Source: an uncultured Collinsella sp.
GTDB lineage: Bacteria; Actinomycetota; Coriobacteriia; Coriobacteriales; Coriobacteriaceae
Length of the DNA: 64,000 bases
NCBI GenBank assembly: GCA_902470065.1
Contig: CABRFA010000004.1
Coordinates: 1-64,000 of the forward strand
Direction of reading: 5' to 3'
The translations under genes were made by a program, and so were the position numbers. This document shows positions 1 to 8,063 of this stretch, piece after piece. Each line of letters opens with the position of its first letter. The stretch's first letter is position 1. Under the pieces are notes generated by a model. The model made no database searches. It saw nothing but the letters and a program-made list of their open reading frames with translations, and was not told where the DNA came from.

Positions 1-36
1 AAGAGGTCAGAAGTTCAAATCTTCTAACGCCCACCA
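1..36 (+). tRNA. 3' end of a tRNA, cut by the window edge
   Basis: The first bases carry a T-arm (stem AGAAG 9-13, loop TTCAAAT 14-20, stem CTTCT 21-25), then the 3' acceptor strand AACGCCC (26-32), discriminator A33 and an encoded CCA (34-36). The preceding bases would be the end of the anticodon stem and a short variable loop. The anticodon is outside the window, so the isotype cannot be told. Confidence 0.85.
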
Positions 37-397
37 AATGTTCGCAGCTCAGAGGCTATGTCTCTGGGCTGTTTTGTTTTATACCGCCAAGCATGCCGGC
101 AAATAAACCACCAAATATTGATCCAAGGCCTGTACACAATGGTCTTCGCATCCCGTAGGGGTGCCGGGCGATTGCATACGTCCTGGCCGATCGTGACCGC
201 AACATGTTGGTCAAGCATAATCTTTTGGATTCTTTTGGCGTGAGAGACTTGGTTTTGGTAGGATTTGTCAGCGGCTTGACTAAGGGGGTTTTATAACTGC
301 CATGCAGGTAGCCGTGTTGGTAACGTTTTACCGACTTGTCAAATGCCCCTCATTTTTAATGCGTCTGCAAAATGACTAATTGCTTTGACCTGCTGAA

Positions 398-447
398 ACA
401 CTATATGTTGTGTTTGACCTAAAAAAAGAATACAGGATATAGATGCC
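398..447 (+). promoter_or_regulatory. nrdDG promoter with NrdR boxes
   Basis: A 16-bp palindrome ACACTATATGTTGTGT (398-413) fits the NrdR-box consensus almost perfectly. It abuts a -35 element TTGACC (414-419), which is followed after 18 bp by TATAGA (438-443). A weaker ATATA-containing NrdR-like site (432-447) overlies the -10. The arrangement suggests that NrdR represses the anaerobic ribonucleotide reductase by occluding RNA polymerase. The leader from here to nrdD is about 220 nt. I see no recognisable riboswitch in it, nor any gene between the tRNA and nrdD. Confidence 0.75.
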
Positions 448-670
448 TCTTTGTCGTATGATAGATGGCGGACAGAGAACGAAGACCTTATTCGCCCCAT
501 TTGGACACGCCTTTGAGCCGCTTGATCGGCCGCGAGGATTGTCCGCATGAGGGCCTATGGTTTATCGAGAACACAGATTGCGCGACGGCGCCGCAAGACA
601 GGGGCAAGCTCTGCCGGGCATCGTTTGGCTCTGAAGCGCAATGAGACTACGAGGCGAAAGAGGCAAGAGG

Positions 671-2893
671 ATGAAGATCATCAAGCGCAGCGGCACCGAG
701 GTTGTCTTTGACATCGATAAGATCGTCAATGCCATCCGCGCCGCAAACTTGGAGGTCGAGGAGAGCTCTCGTCTAACCGACCGTCAGGTGGTTTATGCGG
801 CACAAAACGTTGCCGAGGCATGTGAGAATGCCGGACACACCGTTTCGGTCGAGGAGATCCAGGATTTGGTCGAGGACGAGATCATGCGTCTCGACTGCTA
901 CGAGGTTGCCCGCCACTACATCATCTATCGTTATGTTCAGAGCCTGAAGCGCCAGAAGAACACGACCGATGACAAGATCCTGTCGTTGATTGAGTGCAAT
1001 AACGAAGAGGTCAAGCAGGAGAACTCCAACAAGAACCCGACCGTCAACTCCGTTCAGCGCGACTACATGGCCGGCGAGATCTCCAAGGACCTGACTCAGC
1101 GCGTGCTGCTGCCCCAGGAGATCGTGGATGCCCATAATGAGGGCCTGATCCACTTCCACGATTCGGATTACTTTGCCCAGCACATGCACAACTGCGATCT
1201 GGTGAACCTGGAGGACATGCTCCAGAACGGCACTGTTATCTCGGGCACGCTGATCGAGAAGCCGCACAGCTTCTCGACCGCTTGCAACATCGCGACGCAG
1301 ATCATCGCCCAGGTTGCTTCTTCCCAGTACGGCGGCCAGTCCATCTCGCTGACCCATCTTGCCCCCTTTGTTGAGGTGAGCCGTCAGAAGATTCGCGGCG
1401 AGGTCGCTCGCGAGCTTGAGGAGCTCGGTGTCTCGGCATCTGCCGAGAAGGTTCGCGAGGTCGTTGAGGATCGCCTGCGCGATGAGATTCGTCGCGGCGT
1501 CCAGACGATTCAGTATCAGGTCGTGACCCTTATGACCACGAATGGCCAGGCGCCGTTCGTGACGGTCTTTATGTATCTTAACGAGGCCCGTACGCCTCAG
1601 GAGAAGCACGACCTTGCCATGATTGTGGAGGAGACGCTTCGCCAGCGCTACGAGGGCGTTAAGAACGAGGCCGGCGTGTGGATTACCCCGGCATTCCCCA
1701 AGCTTATCTATGTACTCGAGGACGATAACGTTCACGAGAATTCCCCGTACTTCTACCTGACCCAGCTGGCTGCCAAGTGCACCGCCAAGCGCATGGTGCC
1801 CGACTACATCTCCGAGAAGAAGATGCGCGAGCTCAAGCTGTCGAAGGGCGAGAGCGCCGGCAACGGTGATTGCTACACCTGCATGGGTTGCCGCAGTTTC
1901 CTGACGCCCGATCGCTCGGGCAACGGCTTTAACAATGTTGCCAACGCGCTGAACTATGACCCGACCAAGCCTAAGTACTATGGTCGCTTTAACCAGGGTG
2001 TTGTAACCATTAACCTGCCCGATGTCGCGTTGAGCTCGCACCAGGATATGGACAAGTTCTGGAAGATCTTCGATGAGCGCCTTGAGCTGTGCCACCGGGC
2101 CCTGCTGTGCCGCCATGAGCGCCTGATGGGCACGCTTTCGGATGCCGCGCCGATCCTTTGGCAGTACGGCGCCCTGGCGCGCCTTAAGAAGGGTGAGACG
2201 ATCGACAAACTGCTCGTGGGCGGCTATTCCACCATCAGCCTGGGTTACGCCGGTCTGTATGAATGCGTCAAGTACATGACGGGTCACAGCCACACCGAGA
2301 AGGAGGGCACGCCGTTTGCCATGGCCGTCATGCAGCACATGAACGACAAGTGCGCGGAGTGGAAGGCTGCGAGCGACATCGATTTCTCGCTGTACGGCAC
2401 GCCGTTGGAGTCGACGACCTACAAGTTCGCCAAGTGCCTGCAGCGTCGTTTTGGCATTATCCCGGGCGTGACGGACAAGGGCTACATCACTAACAGCTAT
2501 CACGTCCACGTGTCCGAGGAGATCGATGCCTTCGACAAGCTTAAGTTTGAGGGCATGTTCCAGCAGCTTTCGCCGGGCGGTGCTATCTCCTACGTCGAGG
2601 TTCCCAACATGCAGGACAACCTCAAGGCTGTCATTCGCGTGATGCAGTACATCTATGACAACATCATGTACGCCGAGCTCAACACCAAGAGCGATTACTG
2701 CCAGGTGTGCGGCTACGACGGCGAGATCAAGATTGTCGAGGATGATGGCAAACTGGTGTGGGAGTGCCCCAACTGCGGCAACCGCGATCAGGAGAAGATG
2801 AATGTCGCCCGTCGTACGTGCGGCTACATCGGTACCCAATTCTGGAACCAGGGTCGAACCGAGGAGATCCGCGACCGCGTACTGCATCTCTAA
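671..2893 (+). CDS. nrdD: anaerobic (class III) ribonucleoside-triphosphate reductase
   Basis: Reduces NTPs to dNTPs without oxygen, using a glycyl radical installed by NrdG. The protein opens with an ATP-cone (MKIIKRSG...FDIDKIVNAI, about residues 1-95). It ends with a zinc site (CQVCGY ... CPNCGN) and the radical loop RRTCGYIGTQFWNQG about 20 residues before the C terminus. Length (740 aa) is normal for the family. I chose the internal ATG at 671, preceded by AGAGG, because homologues start at the ATP-cone; an in-frame ATG at 641 would add ten non-conserved residues. nrdG follows on the same strand. The NrdR box upstream implies control by deoxynucleotide status. Confidence 0.96.
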   Translation: MKIIKRSGTEVVFDIDKIVNAIRAANLEVEESSRLTDRQVVYAAQNVAEACENAGHTVSVEEIQDLVEDEIMRLDCYEVARHYIIYRYVQSLKRQKNTTDDKILSLIECNNEEVKQENSNKNPTVNSVQRDYMAGEISKDLTQRVLLPQEIVDAHNEGLIHFHDSDYFAQHMHNCDLVNLEDMLQNGTVISGTLIEKPHSFSTACNIATQIIAQVASSQYGGQSISLTHLAPFVEVSRQKIRGEVARELEELGVSASAEKVREVVEDRLRDEIRRGVQTIQYQVVTLMTTNGQAPFVTVFMYLNEARTPQEKHDLAMIVEETLRQRYEGVKNEAGVWITPAFPKLIYVLEDDNVHENSPYFYLTQLAAKCTAKRMVPDYISEKKMRELKLSKGESAGNGDCYTCMGCRSFLTPDRSGNGFNNVANALNYDPTKPKYYGRFNQGVVTINLPDVALSSHQDMDKFWKIFDERLELCHRALLCRHERLMGTLSDAAPILWQYGALARLKKGETIDKLLVGGYSTISLGYAGLYECVKYMTGHSHTEKEGTPFAMAVMQHMNDKCAEWKAASDIDFSLYGTPLESTTYKFAKCLQRRFGIIPGVTDKGYITNSYHVHVSEEIDAFDKLKFEGMFQQLSPGGAISYVEVPNMQDNLKAVIRVMQYIYDNIMYAELNTKSDYCQVCGYDGEIKIVEDDGKLVWECPNCGNRDQEKMNVARRTCGYIGTQFWNQGRTEEIRDRVLHL

Positions 2894-2904
2894 TACCGCT
2901 CCGG

Positions 2905-3043
2905 GGCTGAGCCGAGAGGGCCGCTTGGGCATTTGCTCGCTACTTCGGACAGTCCTGCGCAAGACGAAGGCCACATTAAGTGGCCTTCTTTGCGTGCGGA
3001 ACTCATATCGAGCAAAAGCCCAAGCGGCCCTCTCGGCTCAGCC
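2905..3043. repeat. 35-bp inverted repeats enclosing a terminator hairpin
   Basis: Left arm 2905-2939 and right arm 3009-3043 are reverse complements with one mismatch in 35 positions, separated by 69 bp. The interior holds a perfect 9-bp stem, GAAGGCCAC/GTGGCCTTC (2966-2988), followed by T residues, likely the nrdD terminator. The long near-perfect arms are beyond what a terminator needs and resemble the ends of a small non-autonomous element or a dispersed palindrome. Confidence 0.8.
2966..2990 (+). terminator. hairpin terminator after nrdD
   Basis: Perfect 9-bp stem with an ATTAA loop followed by TT, nested inside the larger inverted repeat. If fully effective it would separate nrdD from nrdG. 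Confidence 0.6.
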
Positions 3044-3221
3044 AAGTTGACGTAGCTGAGATGCAGCATGCGATCTGCTCACTCCTCGAAGTTCTTAGCG
3101 GAAATGAGTTGACTTGCAACAACGCTTTGCTTGCGATGGCGGTTGGGCTGCAACACAGTTTTTATTGGACCTCGAACCCTATACTCGATGTTCGCTTCGT
3201 TCATTGAGTTACCCTTTGCAT

Positions 3222-3305
3222 GAGGCCGGGACATATCGTCCCGCCCGCAGTTTCGCAGGCCGCAGGCCGAGAATGTTTGAGGACGGGATGATATGTCCCG
3301 GCCTC
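3222..3305. repeat. 24-bp inverted repeats just upstream of nrdG
   Basis: Arms 3222-3245 and 3282-3305 match in 22 of 24 positions as reverse complements. Each arm also folds on itself around GGGACATATCGTCCC-like palindromes, giving two small hairpins or one large one. The element ends 15 bp before the nrdG start and could act as an RNA processing or stability structure, or be a REP-like repeat pair. Confidence 0.75.
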
Positions 3306-3320
3306 CCGGGAGAGTTACCT

Positions 3321-3902
3321 ATGAACTACGCGAACATTAAGTATTTCGACATTGCTGATGGGGAAGGTGTTCGTACTTCTCTGTTTGTGAGCGGGTGCCG
3401 TCGTGGGTGCAAGAACTGCTTTAACTCTGTTGCGTGGGATTTTGCTGCGGGCGAGCCCTTTGATCGCACCGTCGAGGACAAGATCATCGAGAGTCTCGAC
3501 CATCCCTTTATCGATGGCCTGACGATTCTGGGCGGGGAGCCCATGGAACCCGAGAACCAGGCGGGACTCGTTGATTTTATTGAGCGTGTTCGTGCCACTT
3601 ATCCTGTGGGGTCGGGGAAGACCATTTGGTGCTTTACCGGTGACGTGCTCGAGGAACTTATGCCGGGCGGTCGTCACTATACCGAGGCGACGGAGCGCAT
3701 TCTCGCCTGCCTCGATATGTTGGTGGACGGTCCGTTCGTTCAGGATCTGTACGATATCTCGTTGCGCTTTAGGGGCTCGAGCAATCAGCGCGTGATTGAT
3801 ATGAACGCCACGCGTGCCCGTGCCGAGCGTGAGAACATTGCGCTTTGCGACGCCGTGGAGCTTTGGCGGGACGATCCGGTCTATTCGACCCATACTATGT
3901 AG
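3321..3902 (+). CDS. nrdG: anaerobic ribonucleotide reductase activating protein (radical SAM)
   Basis: Uses S-adenosylmethionine and a [4Fe-4S] cluster to generate the glycyl radical on NrdD. The cluster motif CRRGCKNC (C-x3-C-x2-C) lies at about residues 26-33, and ILGGEP follows as the SAM-binding GGE motif. 193 aa is slightly longer than many NrdG proteins. The ATG at 3321 (MNYANIKYFDIADGEGVRTSLFVSGC) is chosen because homologues start here; a long in-frame upstream extension reads through inverted repeats and is not credible. The gene lies 427 bp after nrdD with hairpins between, so a separate promoter or processed transcript is possible. Confidence 0.94.
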   Translation: MNYANIKYFDIADGEGVRTSLFVSGCRRGCKNCFNSVAWDFAAGEPFDRTVEDKIIESLDHPFIDGLTILGGEPMEPENQAGLVDFIERVRATYPVGSGKTIWCFTGDVLEELMPGGRHYTEATERILACLDMLVDGPFVQDLYDISLRFRGSSNQRVIDMNATRARAERENIALCDAVELWRDDPVYSTHTM

Positions 3903-3969
3903 GTGGCAGAGGTTGCGTGCCGGCGTGGTACCATAGCGCGAACGCTAAATCGAAAAAAGTGAGGCCCAG

Positions 3970-4527
3970 ATGGTCGATCAGGAAAAAGTCGAGACTGCCA
4001 TTAAGCTGCTGCTTGAAGGTATAGGCGAGGACCCAACTCGTGAGGGCTTGCTGGAGACTCCGGCACGCGTCGCCCGTATGTATGGCGAGATTGCCGGCGG
4101 TATGGACCAGAGTGCCGAGGAGCACCTATCCAAAACTTTTGCCGTCGCTTCGAACGATTTGGTTATCGAGCGCGACATTACGTTTTACTCGCTGTGCGAA
4201 CACCATCTGCTGCCGTTTTATGGCAAGGCTGCGATCGGCTATATCCCTAACGGTCGCGTGGCGGGCCTGTCTAAGCTTGCTCGCACGGTTGAGGTCTATG
4301 CCCGTCGTCTGCAGCTGCAGGAGCAGCTGTGCGCACAGGTTGCCGATGCCCTCATGGAATATCTTGCTCCCCAAGGGGCGATTGTGCTGATGGAAGCCGA
4401 GCACATGTGCATGACCATGCGTGGCGTGCAAAAGCCCGGCACCAAGACCGTGACGCTCGCTCGCCGCGGTGTCTTTGAGACCGATTCGGCGCTCGAGGAG
4501 CGGTTCTTTAGGATGCTGGGCCGCTAA
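3970..4527 (+). CDS. folE: GTP cyclohydrolase I
   Basis: Catalyses the first step of folate synthesis, GTP to 7,8-dihydroneopterin triphosphate plus formate. At 185 aa it is the usual length. The zinc-binding motifs are visible: SLCEHHLLPFYGKAAIGYIP and the later HMCMTMRGVQ. The N-terminal part (IGEDPTREGLLETPARVARMY) is also typical. The start has an AAAGTGAGG ribosome-binding region just upstream. It begins a short folate operon with the HD protein (2-bp gap) and folB. Confidence 0.97.
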   Translation: MVDQEKVETAIKLLLEGIGEDPTREGLLETPARVARMYGEIAGGMDQSAEEHLSKTFAVASNDLVIERDITFYSLCEHHLLPFYGKAAIGYIPNGRVAGLSKLARTVEVYARRLQLQEQLCAQVADALMEYLAPQGAIVLMEAEHMCMTMRGVQKPGTKTVTLARRGVFETDSALEERFFRMLGR

Positions 4528-4529
4528 CC

Positions 4530-5111
4530 ATGAGAGTCGTCAACGACTTTACATCGAAGACCGATGAGGGGACACCGCGTCGCGGCTTTATGGCTTCGGG
4601 CCTGACTCCTTTTGGCGCCATGCCTCGCATTGATTACATTTGTGCCAACGGGCTGTTCCGGCGGCACCTGGGCAACATTGCACAGTTGGAATCGGGGCGC
4701 ATCTTTTGCCGCCACGGTATTGACCATCTGCTGGATGTCGCGCGCATTATGTGGATTAAGAATCTCGAGGAACAGCTCGAATTTGACCGCGAGATCATCT
4801 ACGCCACGGCACTTCTTCACGATATCGGCAAAGATGAACAGTATGAATCGGGTATATCCCATGATGTTGCAAGCGAGCGCGTCGCCGATGCGATTCTCGG
4901 CGGCATGCCCAATGACGTGGCGTTTGAGCCGGCCGATGCCGCAGCCATTAAGACGGCCATTCTGGGCCATCGAAAGCTGCGCGTGAACAGCCAACCACTT
5001 GAGCGCCTGCTCTATGCAGCCGACAAGGCGTCGCGCGCCTGCTTTGCATGTCCCGCGCGCAATGCTTGCAACTGGAGCGATGATAAAAAGAACCTGTCGA
5101 TTCGCGTGTAG
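4530..5111 (+). CDS. HD-domain phosphohydrolase in the folate operon
   Basis: A 193-aa protein with HD-superfamily metal ligands: H62/H66 in RHGIDH, H97-D98 in LLHDIGK, and GHRK later. HD proteins usually hydrolyse phosphomonoesters or nucleotides. A Cys cluster (CFACPARNAC, near the C terminus) could bind another metal or cluster and is unusual for the family. It starts 2 bp after folE and precedes folB, so it may well act on a pterin phosphate. The phosphatase step between FolE and FolB products has no other candidate in this operon. That role is inference; the substrate cannot be read from sequence. Confidence 0.85.
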   Translation: MRVVNDFTSKTDEGTPRRGFMASGLTPFGAMPRIDYICANGLFRRHLGNIAQLESGRIFCRHGIDHLLDVARIMWIKNLEEQLEFDREIIYATALLHDIGKDEQYESGISHDVASERVADAILGGMPNDVAFEPADAAAIKTAILGHRKLRVNSQPLERLLYAADKASRACFACPARNACNWSDDKKNLSIRV

Positions 5112-5154
5112 TTAGTTTGCGCGGTCGGGGTTCTAAACGAAGGAGACGATCGCG

Positions 5155-5640
5155 ATGAGTAACAAAAAACTGCCCGAGAATGCAACTAAGACTGAAGGTG
5201 CCGAGCTCGCTCGCCGTGGAAGGGGCGAAATATCCACCGCAACGGCGGTGCCCCACGTGAGCTATGACGACCTGCGCCATGCCGATCGCATCACCGTTGA
5301 AGGACTTGAGGTTTTTGCTAACCACGGCGTGTATCCCGAAGAGAACGCGCTGGGCCAGAAGTTCATTGTGTCCTTGGTGCTCTATGCCGACCTGCGTGCA
5401 GCGGGGGAGCACGATAGCCTGGACGCCTCGATTGACTACGGCTCGGTGTGCCACGATGTCGATGGTTATCTGCGCGAGCATACGTTTAAGCTTATCGAGG
5501 CTGCAGCTGAGGGTGTAGCCCAGATGCTGCTGCGTCGTTACCCCCTGCTGCTTGGCGTGCGTGTTAAGCTCGATAAGCCTTGGGCACCCGTCGGTCTTCC
5601 CCTGGCAAGTTGCGGTGTCGAGATCGAGCGCGTGCGCTAA
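5155..5640 (+). CDS. folB: dihydroneopterin aldolase
   Basis: Converts 7,8-dihydroneopterin to 6-hydroxymethyl-dihydropterin and glycolaldehyde. The FolB core runs from about residue 43 (DRITVEGLEVFANHGVYPEENALGQKF), through DYGSVCHDV and FKLIEAAAEGVA, to VKLDKPWAP, all typical. About 40 residues of charged N-terminal extension precede it. The ATG is kept because GAAGGAGA lies at good spacing. The usual partners folK and folP are not adjacent: the next gene converges from the other strand. Confidence 0.94.
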   Translation: MSNKKLPENATKTEGAELARRGRGEISTATAVPHVSYDDLRHADRITVEGLEVFANHGVYPEENALGQKFIVSLVLYADLRAAGEHDSLDASIDYGSVCHDVDGYLREHTFKLIEAAAEGVAQMLLRRYPLLLGVRVKLDKPWAPVGLPLASCGVEIERVR

Positions 5641-5646
5641 CCGGCC

Positions 5647-6423
5647 CTACAGCTCGTTGGCAGGCGGTTTTTTGAGCCGCTGCGACAGAGCCCTATTGTT
5701 GGGGCAGTACGTGTCGAGCAGGGCGTGAAACCGCTGATTGTGGCTTGGCTCGAGCAAGTGGACGAGCTCGTGGGCGACAACCATGTCGAGGCACTCGACT
5801 GGGTAGGCGGCGAGCTCGCGCGCGATGCGAATGGCGCCGGTTTTGGGCGTGCAGGAACCCCAGCGCGTCTTCATGCTGCGTACGGAAACGCGGGAAACGG
5901 CGACACCCATTGCGATTTCGTATGCATGCGCCATATCGCGCAGCTCCGTGGTGACCTCGGAGGCATAGAGCTGGTCGATGTGGGCTTGGAGCTCATCGGA
6001 CGTTAGGTCGTCGAGGATTGCGTGCCGCTTGGCCTGTAGGCCTTCGTCCGATTCATCGGTACCCATAAAACTTGCGAAGGTGGCTTGCTTGGGTCGCGGT
6101 GCGGGTGATGCAAAGTTGTGATCGAGCGCATCTTGTACCGTGATGGGCTTGCCCCAAAGTGCAATGATGGACGAGGGACTGAGCGGCTCTCGTGCCGTCG
6201 CCTGACGTTGCTCGCGCTGGGCAAGTCGACTGATAATCCAGGCGCTGTTGCGCTTCACAAACGCTTCGATACGCTCGCGGCTGGCGCCGAGCGGTGCGCT
6301 GGCGTGGACCTCACCGCTCGATGTGACGCGCAGGTTGAAGTTTTTGACGCGCTTTTTGGTAACGACGACGGGGATGGGAGTCCCATCCGGTTGGGGTAGG
6401 AAAAGCGTAAATTGCTGCGTCAA
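5647..6423 (-). CDS. YgjP-like (DUF45) metallopeptidase-domain protein
   Basis: Contains the WGSC motif (KTRWGSCTPKTGAIRIARELAAYP) and the zinc-binding HELVHLLEPSHNQRFHALL typical of the YgjP/M48-related family, with an N-terminal domain of beta-rich repeats. The physiological substrate of this family is unclear. The first in-frame ATG (6456) lies inside a strong hairpin. I prefer the TTG at 6423, which is preceded by GAAGGA at 6-nt spacing, giving 258 aa. The gene converges on folB with 6 bp between stop codons. Confidence 0.87.
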   Translation of the reverse strand: MTQQFTLFLPQPDGTPIPVVVTKKRVKNFNLRVTSSGEVHASAPLGASRERIEAFVKRNSAWIISRLAQREQRQATAREPLSPSSIIALWGKPITVQDALDHNFASPAPRPKQATFASFMGTDESDEGLQAKRHAILDDLTSDELQAHIDQLYASEVTTELRDMAHAYEIAMGVAVSRVSVRSMKTRWGSCTPKTGAIRIARELAAYPVECLDMVVAHELVHLLEPSHNQRFHALLDTYCPNNRALSQRLKKPPANEL

Positions 6424-6447
6424 AAGTGGTCCTTCAGATTGGGGACG

Positions 6448-6481
6448 GGCCGGCATGTCGACCGTTCGGCATGCCGGCCCG
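6448..6481 (-). terminator. hairpin between dipeptidase and YgjP-like genes
   Basis: Stem GGGCCGGCATG / CATGCCGGCCC with a loop of about 11 nt, just downstream of the dipeptidase stop on the minus strand. There is no clear T-run, so it may terminate weakly or protect the 3' end. Confidence 0.55.
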
Positions 6482-6497
6482 CTCAGGGGATGTGAAA

Positions 6498-7511
6498 TTA
6501 ATAGCGCTCAAAGAAGGCAAGGGCATTATCGCTGCAGAGCTTCTGCATCACGGTCTTGCCAAAGTGCTTGGAGAGCATGTTCTGGAACTCGGGCATCTTG
6601 CTGGCATCGGAGAGGAAGGCGGGCACCGTGGCACCGTCCCAGTCGCCGCCGAGCGCGATGACGTCCTCGCCGCCCAGGTCGAGCCAGTGCTCGATATGTG
6701 CCGCCAGCTGGTCGAAGGTGACGTCTGCGGCTGTCTTGTCGGTTGCGTCGTTGGAAAGGAACTCGCTGCAGTAGTTGAGGCCGACGATGCCACCCATGTC
6801 GCGAATGGTGCGGAACTGGTCGTCGGTGAGGTTGCGCTTAACGCCGCAAACTGCACGAGAGTTGGAGTGGCTGGCGACGAAGGGACGTGTGGCGTGGGCG
6901 ACAACCTCGTCAAAGCACTCATCGTTGAGGTGGGAGACGTCAAGCACCATGCCGGCGTGCTCCATCTGCGTAAGTGCCTCGATGCCGGCGGCGGTGAGGC
7001 CGGCGTGGGTATCGTGTCCGCTCGCGAGCGGTCCCTGCGCATTCCAGCTGAGCGATGACATGAGTACGCCCAAGCTCTTGAGCACCTCGATCAGCGCGGG
7101 GTCCTCGGCAAAGAACGTGGCGTTTTCGATGGTGTGGATGCAGGCGACCTTGCCGTCTTTGAGCGCGGGGCGAATGTCTGCCGCGCTGCGTACGTTGACC
7201 ATGCGGTCGTGGTTGAGCATTGCCTGGCCGCTCATATGCGCCATGATCTGCGCCTGGAAGCGCGCGGCGTGGGCGGTGGGAATCTCATCGGGGACAAACG
7301 TGGCGAAGCACTGTGCCCATGGCGTGTTGCCGATCTTTGCGAGCGAGATGGCGCAGGCGTTGCCCTCGATGAGGTCGAAATCTTGCGGATGCGTTTCGTC
7401 GCCGGGGAAATAACCGTCGGTGCCGGCGGTAAAGCGCAGGTCGAGATCGAGCGTGGCCCAGCCGATTCGGTCGGCGGTGTCGCAGTGTAGGTCAAATACG
7501 GGATATGCCAT
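6498..7511 (-). CDS. membrane dipeptidase family (peptidase M19)
   Basis: A zinc dipeptidase, cleaving dipeptides or related compounds. Family ligands are present: DLHCDT near the N terminus, E in HTIENATFF, the first later His in LDVSHLNDECFDEV, SHSNSRAVCGVKRNLTDDQ, and D in GGDWDGA. The 337-aa length fits. I chose the ATG at 7511 because GGAGGAACC precedes it directly; an upstream extension is weak. No signal peptide is visible, so it is probably cytoplasmic in spite of the family name. Confidence 0.93.
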   Translation of the reverse strand: MAYPVFDLHCDTADRIGWATLDLDLRFTAGTDGYFPGDETHPQDFDLIEGNACAISLAKIGNTPWAQCFATFVPDEIPTAHAARFQAQIMAHMSGQAMLNHDRMVNVRSAADIRPALKDGKVACIHTIENATFFAEDPALIEVLKSLGVLMSSLSWNAQGPLASGHDTHAGLTAAGIEALTQMEHAGMVLDVSHLNDECFDEVVAHATRPFVASHSNSRAVCGVKRNLTDDQFRTIRDMGGIVGLNYCSEFLSNDATDKTAADVTFDQLAAHIEHWLDLGGEDVIALGGDWDGATVPAFLSDASKMPEFQNMLSKHFGKTVMQKLCSDNALAFFERY

Positions 7512-7631
7512 GGTTCCTCCGGTTGCAGCGTTTCTTTGCAAACTGTCTTCAAATTGTATGACTAGGGTATAGTTAGCGCCATATGTTCATGGCGGCCCGT
7601 GTTGTGCGCCGCCCTTATCACGGAGGTTTCC

Positions 7632-8060
7632 ATGTCCAACCAGGGCAAGAAGGTCAAGACTCATTATCGCGGCACGCTCGACGACGGCACGCAGTTCGAT
7701 AGCTCCTACGATCGCGGCGAGCCGCTGGAGTTCACCTGCGGCGCCGGCCAGATGATCAAGGGCTTCGACGCCGCTGTTGTCGACATGCAGGTGGGTGAGA
7801 AGAAGACCGTGCACATTCCTGCTGCCGATGCCTACGGCGAGCACAATCCCGAGATGGTTCTGACCTTCCCGGCCGAACAGGTTCCCAACATCGAGCAGAT
7901 CGAGAAGGGCATGAAGCTCTTCCTGTCCACGCCGAGCGGTATGCCCGTCCCCGCCGTGGTCATCGATGTAACGCCCGAGGCCGTGACGCTCGACGCCAAC
8001 CACGAGCTGGCCGGTAAGGACCTCAACTTTGATATCGAGCTCGTCGAGGTCGAGGGTTAG
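7632..8060 (+). CDS. SlyD-like FKBP-type peptidyl-prolyl isomerase
   Basis: Catalyses cis/trans isomerisation at proline and acts as a folding helper. FKBP signatures are clear: THYRGTLDDGTQFDSSYDRGEPLEFTCGAGQMIKGFD, then VGEKKTVHIPAADAYGEHNPEMV and the SlyD-type ANHELAGKDLNFDIELVEVEG. The inserted flap and this ending place it with SlyD, but the His/Cys-rich nickel-binding tail of enterobacterial SlyD is absent. ATG at 7632 follows GGAGG. The UreE-like gene starts 3 bp after the stop, so the two are cotranscribed. Confidence 0.94.
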   Translation: MSNQGKKVKTHYRGTLDDGTQFDSSYDRGEPLEFTCGAGQMIKGFDAAVVDMQVGEKKTVHIPAADAYGEHNPEMVLTFPAEQVPNIEQIEKGMKLFLSTPSGMPVPAVVIDVTPEAVTLDANHELAGKDLNFDIELVEVEG

Positions 8061-8063
8061 AGT

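Noticed and set aside
420..670. Riboswitch in the nrdD leader
   Set aside because: The 220-nt leader lacks the conserved blocks of cobalamin or other riboswitches I know; only GC-rich segments are seen.
773..2974. 733-aa ORF antisense to nrdD
   Set aside because: Its translation is compositionally biased (His, Leu, Val, Ala, Arg runs) as expected from the reverse of GC-rich codons; the sense frame is a clear NrdD.
6424..6456. ATG start of the YgjP-like gene at 6456
   Set aside because: The codon is inside a strong hairpin and lacks a ribosome site; TTG at 6423 fits better.
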